Of a stretch of 64,000 bases of DNA, positions 56,976 through 64,000 are shown piece after piece. Source of the stretch: Lepidonotus clava (lineage: Eukaryota > Annelida > Polychaeta > Phyllodocida > Polynoidae); the NCBI GenBank assembly GCA_936440205.1, contig OW387133.1, positions 2,756,001 through 2,820,000 on the forward strand, written 5' to 3'. The notes under the pieces were generated by a model that saw only the letters and a program-made list of their open reading frames with translations, did no database searches and was not told the origin of the DNA. Position numbers and translations under genes: made by a program. Within the stretch, counting starts at the first letter, position 1. Each line of letters starts with the position of its first letter.

Positions 56976-58130
56976 TACTTAATAAGCCCATCCCATATTG
57001 GGTACATCCTAGGGTTGGACAAGGGTTGGACAAAATTACTGTATATGCTATCCTTGTTTTCAAAAATTGGGGTTACTGGAATAAACAAGAATTGTGTTTT
57101 TCTGTATCCTCAAGGACTGTTTTAACATTATGATTTCTCGATTTTCATCAGTTGACAGATTTGTAGGTTTGCCAGCCAATCAAAATGCTATATTACAGGG
57201 AAAATAGGGTTGGACATTATAGGCTAGACTGACCGGCTTTAACATTGGTTCCTATGGGGAAAATGCCAAAATATGAAGCTGCATTTTACCAAATTCAGGA
57301 GGAATCTGTCACCCATATTGCTTTAGTCGATTTTGTATTTTTGTATTTTTTTTTAAGTCTTTTATTTATACTGGAAAATACAATTCGGTACATACCGCTT
57401 TTCAATGCTATCCAGTTCCATCAATATTCAATTCTCAATTATAATAGTGTCATTAAGACTTACAAAGAATATATTTACACTATATACAACACAAAGTTAC
57501 AGCAGTATCCGGATTACGCAGCATTGTTAACAAATTATACGATATATTTACCAATACACATTCATTTATGGTATTTACAAAATAAGATTTTACAAGCATC
57601 TTAATACAATTGTCAAAGATGGTAACAGTATATATAGTACATGGTCCCTCACAACACAAATGTCACTATATTGTCCAGTTCTAAGCATGGAACACGACTC
57701 AGATTTTTGGACCAACAAATATATCAAAAAATTCACTTCAGTACAGAGACATTCTTCTGCTGTTACCGTTAAGCATTCAGTATACTATTATTTAACCATG
57801 TTTTCCTATTAGCCTTAAATTTATTAAAATCTGGGATATTTCTAATATCAGGGTCTAGTTTCTTCCAGTAAAGGGCTGCTTTATTATACACACTCAACTC
57901 AAAAATTCTATTGTTGGATTTCAAAGTTTTTAAAATGGGTGCAGTATTTTGTCTGGTTTGTCGTGGTATAAGGGCAATATATTCTTCCAATTTCGCACGT
58001 TTATATGCGTAATTGTAAATATGTAATGATGATACAACTGTCTTCAGGAAATAAGCATGAAGGCAGTTTTGAAGATATTTCTAAGTAAACCTTAGTGTTG
58101 GTGTAAACTGGGATGGGCTTATTGAAAGCC
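56976..58130. mobile_element. TIR element family M3 with a LINE inserted
   Basis: The left end AATAAGCCCATCCCA and the right end TGGGATGGGCTTATT are inverted. The outer parts match 40268-40700 in reverse and 14855-15080. The segment 57340-58075 is foreign to the family and is a LINE 3' end on the minus strand. Confidence 0.65.
57340..58075 (-). mobile_element. 5'-truncated non-LTR retrotransposon (LINE)
   Basis: From about 58070 down to a stop near 57769, the minus strand encodes about 100 residues with the typical C-terminal end of LINE reverse transcriptases: an Arg-rich RQTRQNTAPILKT, then SVYNKAALYWKKLDPDIRN and a closing FNKFKANRKTWL. The pattern Y-W-K-L-P/D-x-x-I-R then F-K matches the C-termini of jockey/CR1-like ORF2 proteins. 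A 3' UTR of ~420 bp follows and ends in an A-rich tail (57340-57352). Everything upstream is missing, as in 5'-truncated insertions. Confidence 0.7.
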
Positions 58131-59700
58131 CCTTGCAATTCCCGAAATCGCTAGGAGAATCGGCTCGTGGAATACCTTAAGTGGAATAGCCTTAATGCAT
58201 GCCATCTTTAATAAATGACACCTTTAATAGGTGACACCTATAATTGGACCATTAAAGTCGACACGCGTCGACACGCGTCTCTGTAACAGGTTGGCCAAGG
58301 AAGGAAACCACCTAGGGCAATTTAGGAGATTCTAAAGAGTTGTTTTAAAATAGAAGTAATTTGTCTATTTTGGAAACTGCGATTACTTATCAAAACAATC
58401 AAAGTCAATTTGTGGTTTTGCATTATGCAATAGGAACGATGTTGGATTGGGTAGTGATTATCTCATTGGAGTGCAATTCTAAAGTCAATAGAAAGCAAAG
58501 GATTCAAGATTAAGTTTCTGTCAAAATTATTCAAGAGTGCATTCAAGCATCACGTTTGTCGATCCTTTTGTATTCCCAAGTTTCTTATTAGAACATACTT
58601 TCCTTTACCCCCCCCCCCCCCTTATATCATTAATGGACAGCCCCAAATCAAAGTTTATGCCTTACCTATACGGAAATTGTAAATTTTGATTTGACGCCAC
58701 TTGCCTGGTCCAAAAACCAATGCTCATACAGATTAAAGGGGAGTTGAGTGATTTGATAAAAATTCTGATTGAAGCTAGTCATTTAAGGGATCAGAAAATG
58801 TCATTCGCTGGTCTATCAACAACAACAGTGAAGGATTAGGGTCGGTCAAAGTTGATGCAAGAATTACAATAATGTTTTTCAGACAGGAATATTGACATGA
58901 TTACCAGGTTTTATGAATATTTGTTGCATATATATTGATGAGAAAATTGGGGACTATGCCTCCAACCCCCCCCCCCCTGTTTTTTCCTTTCTTTTTTCCT
59001 CCATAAACAATGACAATATGAGAATATCCTCCGCCAATGCGTTGACTACTGAGGTGACGCTGTTCCCATTGAGCGATGCGACCTTACTGAATGATTATAC
59101 TTAATGGAAGGGCCTTTTTCGACTTCAGTTTGTTGCGGTACTCAACTAAATGCAACATGCACAAAATGACACTAAATTGTGGAATTATTACAATACGGCC
59201 AGCATGCCAAAGAAATAGGAAGAATCGCGCCAAATCTGAACTTTTTCTTGCCAAATTCTGAACTAAAAAAAGCTTTTCTTTAATTAAGACTCATACAATG
59301 CCCCCTGAGTCTTGGTAACCCTCCCGAGGGTAAAAAAAAAGTCAGAGTGAGGCTGAATACTCTCGAAGCTCGTCATTAGCGGTTAGTGGCGACCTCTAGT
59401 TGCGGCATGCGGCAGTGATTAAAGTTCTCACGGCGTTATGCTGAGGTTGGGGCCCCGTTGAAGACCTATCAGGTCCCGGAATCTGAATATTAATGACCGT
59501 GGATTGTGTAATACATGGGTTTGTCAAAAAAATACTACCTGAGGATTTGTGATCAAAAAGTGGCCGTGTGTTTCTTGGACGTGGGGGTGGGATTGCCCCA
59601 AGGCCTACTGGATTAAGAGGGGGTTGGAGGGGGGCGGGGGGCGGGGGGCGGGTAGGGGGAGACACGCCTCAGCGTTAAGCTGTGTTCACCCACCCCTATT
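58131..59700. other. No gene seen
   Basis: Non-coding spacer. At 58258-58281, GTCGACACGC is repeated directly (SalI-like and MluI-like words). Around 58170-58195, GTGGAATA..CCTTAAGTGGAATAGC resembles ends of the M6 and M1 MITEs. A G-run lies near 59630. Confidence 0.45.
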
Positions 59701-59718
59701 TATAAGGTGCCATCTGTT

Positions 59719-60053
59719 GAGTGAATGAGTAAGTGATGGATATTTCATGCCGTACTGACAGCAAGGGTCATTTTTAGGGTGAAAACATGTTGGGATGAAC
59801 TCTGTCTTTGATGATCGTATTTATGAGATAAAGTTGAAAGGGCGGGCAAACCGCAGGGGATCAAAACCTGGAAATTATTTTTGCTGTACCTCATCCCTTA
59901 GTGAACCCAAACACCAACCGGGAATTGAACCCACAGAACCACTCGGTCAGTGCTGGGTCCCCCTATCATCACCTTATACAATCAGCAGGGGCTACTGGGG
60001 ACCTATATTCTTCCCAGGGGCAGAAGCCCCATCCCGGTACCCCCACGGGGGAT
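59719..60053 (-). repeat. SINE family S1, full length
   Basis: Target duplications GCCATCTGTT (59709-59718) and GCCGTCTGTT (60054-60063) flank it. On the minus strand it has the GC-rich leader, TGACCGAGTGGTTC (A box), GGGTTCAATTCCC (B box) and a tail derived from CACTTACTCATTCACTC. Confidence 0.82.
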
Positions 60054-60056
60054 GCC

Positions 60057-60755
60057 GTCTGTTAAAGTGTCGTTCACCGACACAGATTTCTTTTCAATAA
60101 TTTATTGCCACAAAGCATACAAGTACAGACTTAACCTTCCAAGCTCTTACTATATATTCCTAGTTTCATGTCTCTTAGCTTGTTTCCTGAATAATAATTA
60201 TTGATAAAAAGCCATAAGGAAACATAAGATGGAAAGAATGTAATCTATACGTAGCATATGTAAGATTCAGAGGATGCCTAGCTAAAGTGCTTCATATACC
60301 CTATTACTCTTTTTTTTAAAATAAGCTTTAGCGTTCATATGTCACTAGCATGACAACTGATAATCTAAACAAAAACCATCTAGTAATACATTGAAATACT
60401 TGCAATGTTGTCTGTTAAAGTGTCGTTCACTGACACAGATTTCTTTTCAATAATTTATTGCCACAAAGCATACAAGTACAGACTTAACCTTCCAAGCTCT
60501 TACTATATATTCCTAGTTTCATGTCTCTTAGCTTGTTTCCTGAATAATAATTATTGATAAAAAGCCATAAGGAAACATAAGATGGAAAGAATGTAATCTA
60601 TACGTAGCATACGTAAGATTCAGAGGATGCCTAGCTAAAGTGCTTCATATACCCTATTACTCTTTTTTTTAAAATAAGCTTTAGCGTTCATATGTCACTA
60701 GCATGACAACTAATAATCTAAACAAATACCATCTAGTAATACATTGAAATACTTC
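60057..60755 (+). repeat. 353-bp tandem duplication, ~98-99% identical
   Basis: GTCTGTTAAAGTGTCGTTCA starts at 60057 and again at 60410. The two ~345-bp copies differ at only a handful of positions. No frame is shared. The first copy directly abuts, and overlaps the target duplication of, the SINE at 59719. Confidence 0.9.
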
Positions 60756-60901
60756 TCTGAGGACTTAACTTTAAGCCAAAATTCAAGAATGTGGGGAGAG
60801 GGTCCGTCGAAAAACGTAAAATAAAAATGAGGAAGATGAAAAAGGAAATAAATAAAAAGATAAATGAATACATGAATAGGAATGGAAGTTGAAAAATTAT
60901 C

Positions 60902-61452
60902 TAAAGCCCAATTCGCAAGGGTAAAAGTGGTTTATCGTAGGCCTCTGCAATTTGTGAACGTTGAAAACGTTGCATTATCGTAGCCCTCTGCAACCTGATC
61001 CCTTGTGAAATTATTCAGCATGTTTAATATTTTCGTAGAGATCCTGTGCGATTCAAGACAAGATTGCTTGCTAAAATGATCGTAAGGCACTTGCATCCTC
61101 AATGTGGATGCTATGCGATCAATTTCTGTAGCTTGCGATAATTCTGTCCTACCTGAGGTTGTTTGCGAATCCCTAAAGCCCCATTCGCCGCGGGCAATTT
61201 TTCAATGCAATCTTAAAATCACAAGCTTCAAAAATTACTATTTTAACTAAATAATTGCATAACCTTATACATTGATAGCCTCTTTGTAAACCACAAACAT
61301 ATTTTCCGGAAATGGTAATTCTAAATACAAGAAGATAGCCAGTATATCTCAGATCGCTATGAAAAGTTGCCCACGGCGAATGGGGCTATAGAATAGATAT
61401 ATTTTTGATTGGTCTCTGCGACAGAGACAACGACCAGGGCGAATGGGGCTTA
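60902..61452. mobile_element. MITE family M8, outer copy
   Basis: AAAGCCCAATTCGCAAGGG at the left pairs with GGGCGAATGGGGCTT at the right. The left half has repeated CTCTGCAA, TTGCGA and GCGATAA words. A younger copy of the same family sits inside it. Confidence 0.6.
61174..61388. mobile_element. MITE family M8, nested copy
   Basis: Ends AAGCCCCATTCGCCGCGG then GCAA and TTGCCCACGGCGAATGG then GGCT are almost perfect inverted repeats around a ~165-bp AT-rich interior. Confidence 0.75.
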
Positions 61453-61489
61453 AGTGGATATTTAGTGTTGAGCACTCGGCTCTCCATAG

Positions 61490-61665
61490 CCTGTGCGTTA
61501 ATTGCGGTTCTGGTCGGTGATAATTAAACGTTATCTGGACCGGGCATCGCGCGTCAGGCACGACCAGCCAACGACCTGCCCGACGGGGGAACCTGCCTGC
61601 CCGCCGGGCGAACGGACGAGCGTGTGGGGCTGGCAGGGCCCGCGGGGAATGGAGGAGGATGGGGA
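61490..61665. other. CpG-rich patch
   Basis: Locally CpG-dense DNA (GGGCATCGCGCGTCAGGC, CCCGCCGGGCGAACGGACGA) lies between AT-rich flanks. No gene signal is seen; it could be a weak CpG island. Confidence 0.3.
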
Positions 61666-61708
61666 GTGGAGGGGGGAGGTGTAAAAATGGAGGAGAAAGA
61701 ACGGGATC

Positions 61709-61988
61709 CCAAGCAAGACTATGACGTTATTATAACGTAATTAAAATGTTCTGTTTATTTCTGCTTTGGTTTTTGTTACATTACATGTAATTTGATGGCA
61801 CCCAAAAATGTCTATATAAACCTATATTGCGACGTTGCACTGTGACGTTATTGTGACATTATTGTAATTTTTTTCATAGTCTCAACTTCACTAAAATATG
61901 ATGTTATTATAACACTCTTGGGTAGGTTACAGACTAACCAAAAAAGTACGGTCGCAGAACATGCTTGTTACATTGCTGCTTGCCTGGG
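61709..61988 (-). mobile_element. TA-target MITE family M7, inverted copy
   Basis: Read on the minus strand it starts CCCAGGCAAGCAGCAATGTA and has GTTCTGCGACCGTAC and GTTATAATAACGTCATAG, matching 34156-34521. It is shorter and diverged and abuts the polypurine tract. Confidence 0.6.
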
Positions 61989-61989
61989 A

Positions 61990-62735
61990 TAGCAGATGAG
62001 GAAGTTAGGAATAGAAAGGAAGGTCGACGGATATTGAAGGGGAGTGGGGCGGGGAGAGGGAAAGAAAAGGATAGAATGAAAGGGATGGAAGAGAGGGAGG
62101 AAAATATTAGATAAAGGGATAGTAGGAACCAGACAAAAAGAAAAGGAAAGAAGTGGCTGGTAGAAGATTCGAATATAGGAGGTAAAAGAGGGAAAGGGAG
62201 CGAAGAAGAAGGGAAGGTAGGGAAGGGGGAGAGTAAGGGATAAAAGGGGTAGGGAGGAGGGCGGAGGAAGGGGGAGTAAGAATGGAAGGAAAAGGAAAGG
62301 GAAAAGAGGGATGGTTGGAAAAAGGGAATTGGAGAGAGGATTTCTTGGGGAGGAAACGGGAGGGAATGGATAGCAAGGGAGGACACGGAGGGAAGGGGAA
62401 AGAAGAGAAAGAAAGGGATGGTAGGAAAGAAAGGAGAAGGAATAGGGGAATAGAAGGGAAAAGGATAGAAGGGAAGGGAAAAGGAGAGAGGCCAGGGGGG
62501 AGGTGAAAGAAAAGGAAGGAGTGAAAGAAAAGGGGAAGGGGTGGTATGAAGAGAAAAGAGGAGATGGAAGAAAAGAGAGAGGGATACCAGGGAAGCCGAG
62601 GGAAAGGGGAAGAAGGAGAGGAAAGGGGGGGATGAGAGAGGGAGGTGAAAGAAGGGGACAGGGTGGAAGGAGAAGGGAAGGAAGGGATAAGAAGGGAAAG
62701 ATGGAGAGGGGACGGAATAGAAAGGAATAGATGGT
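61990..62735 (+). repeat. ~750-bp polypurine tract
   Basis: The plus strand is almost purely A and G, built from GGAAGGGAAAAGGAGAG-type words without a strict period. All long frames on both strands (Lys/Glu/Gly on plus, Phe/Pro/Ser/Leu on minus) are composition artefacts. Confidence 0.9.
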
Positions 62736-62739
62736 CAAC

Positions 62740-63949
62740 TCTCCGAAAAAGCGCCAATGTCTCCCCTAAGCACTCATTTTTTCCACAAAAATTATGAATG
62801 CTTAGATCCTTGTTATATTCTAGGACTCTCCTCATATTTTTCTAGGATTGAGATAACAAACTTTGTGCATGTAACTCAGTGACAGGGGTAAGGGGAGGGG
62901 GTGGGAGGGCGTCATATCACACCCTCCGCCTCCAATGTCAAGGACGATGTGGATCAAGTACCCGGGGGGGGGGGGGGGCACTTGGGTCTTGAAAGGGTTT
63001 CTACTGACTGCCATACAGACCCGTGAAGCAAGTGTGGTCAAGTCAAAATATTTAAACACTTTTAAGGCAAAAAAATGGGGCGGTGGATTACATCCATAAA
63101 ACAATATAGAGGCAAGAACTTGCCTCTTTATGTCACAAAAACAAAACAAAAAAACAAATGAAGGTTTATCAGAAGTTTTTCTAAACAGTATTAGTGATTT
63201 TTGTATGTTTCATTGTATTGATGCACTCTGATTTGTAGGTGTGGTGATCTGTGTCACACCATGTTGTATGGACAGTCAACTTATATTCTAGAGTGGTCAG
63301 TCACGAAAAAGTAGGGGCGGTACTTTGGGAGTGGGAAGTATCTTTCAAAGAAGCAGTGCCCCCCCCCCCTCAATTACCCCTAGGGTTGAGGAGGGTGTTG
63401 GAGGGGGTGGGTAGGGGTATGGAGGGTGACACTTTGACAAGGGGTGTCTCCTGTTTTCTCGTATTATCGCTCATTAGGGCACCGGGACATATAATTAGGC
63501 GCAGTTAATGAATGCACCACTTTAATTAATCTCTTTATGAATTATTCACACGGTCTGAAATGACTGTGATTTCAAACCCACGGTGAATATGGGGAGTAGG
63601 GATAATTCATAGATACCCAAAACTGTCTAATTTGAGTATTCATTCATTCAGTGATTTTGTCAGTTTTTAACTTTGATTGGTTGGAGAGCAGGAAAGTAGG
63701 AGGGGTGGAGAAGGGGGCATGAATGATTTATTCAGGTTTATCCAGTTTGTAGATGCTTTACAAGTTGCATGTTTAATATGCCAATTTCACTTCTAAATGG
63801 CTCAATATCTAGTGGATTTCGTCATTGACTTGATATTGGGATTATCACTTCTAGAACTAGAGTTGTATATTCTTTTAACTTTAAATTCAAGTTCTGAATT
63901 AAGTCTAACTAGACTGAAATATCTATATAAATCAGCTTCCTTCACACCA
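62740..63949. other. No gene seen
   Basis: Mixed spacer with G- and C-runs near 62966 and 63360. No exon, TIR pair or SINE was recognised. Confidence 0.4.
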
Positions 63950-64000
63950 TTAAGCCCCATACCCTCTACAGCGATGTGCACACCACATATCATGTTTTTG
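63950..64000 (+). mobile_element. MITE family M1, left end cut by the window
   Basis: TTAAGCCCCATACCCTCTAC has the TTAA plus GCCCCATACCC terminus of the M1 family (10667). The remainder lies beyond the window. Confidence 0.45.

Noticed and set aside
61934-62835. Long minus-strand frames of 150-256 codons
   Set aside because: They are generated by the polypurine tract; composition is Phe, Pro, Ser and Leu only, with several frames open simultaneously.

Overview
The window looks like metazoan nuclear DNA, most likely from a marine invertebrate. It shows spliced gene structure, tRNA-derived SINEs, many TIR elements (MITEs), hAT-like ends, LINE 3' ends and a tyrosine-recombinase retroelement. 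A mollusc is my first guess, because the SINE bodies carry a 'CAGCAAT..TTCAGC' core of a kind I associate with molluscan SINEs, but an invertebrate deuterostome is not excluded. No bacterial operons, Shine-Dalgarno sites, rRNA, free tRNA genes or CRISPR are visible.

Gene content is very low. The only host gene I can support is the 3' end of a plus-strand gene. It has a 138-bp internal exon (3680-3817), a ~3-kb last intron and a terminal coding exon (6796-6935) followed by a long 3' UTR. Its protein is not recognised. The last intron holds a piggyBac-like MITE and a phased array of nuclear-receptor-type half-sites.

Region by region. 0-11.6 kb: gene end, its UTR, three copies of one MITE family and a cluster of CRE sites. 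11.6-17.5 kb: SINEs, hAT-like elements and a TIR family with CCGTCGCATAAC ends. 17.6-19.9 kb: about 1.9 kb of almost pure pyrimidine minisatellite plus a 278-bp duplication. 20-28.5 kb: MITEs with a nested SINE, three CpG-rich promoter-like islands (22.0, 23.9-24.3 and 27.3-27.6 kb) and a ~1-kb TIR element. 28.5-36.4 kb: MITEs, one carrying a 28-bp tandem array grown from its own central palindrome, a 65-bp near-perfect palindrome, and three clustered copies of a TA-target MITE. 36.5-39.3 kb: NRF-1-like sites, a SINE, and a minisatellite split by two MITEs. 39.3-51 kb: AT-rich DNA with TIR elements and two CpG islands (46.7-47.1 and 49.9-50.2 kb). 51.19-55.87 kb: a young Ngaro/DIRS-type retroelement on the minus strand with textbook split direct repeats. 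55.9-64 kb: LINE 3' ends, nested MITEs, a SINE, a 353-bp tandem duplication and a 750-bp polypurine tract.

The window therefore reads as a gene end followed by about 55 kb of repeat-dense intergenic DNA. The CpG islands share NRF-1, ETS and CTCF-like motifs and are the best candidates for undetected promoters or boundaries. The coding capacity of the big element is treated here as that of a fossil retroelement.
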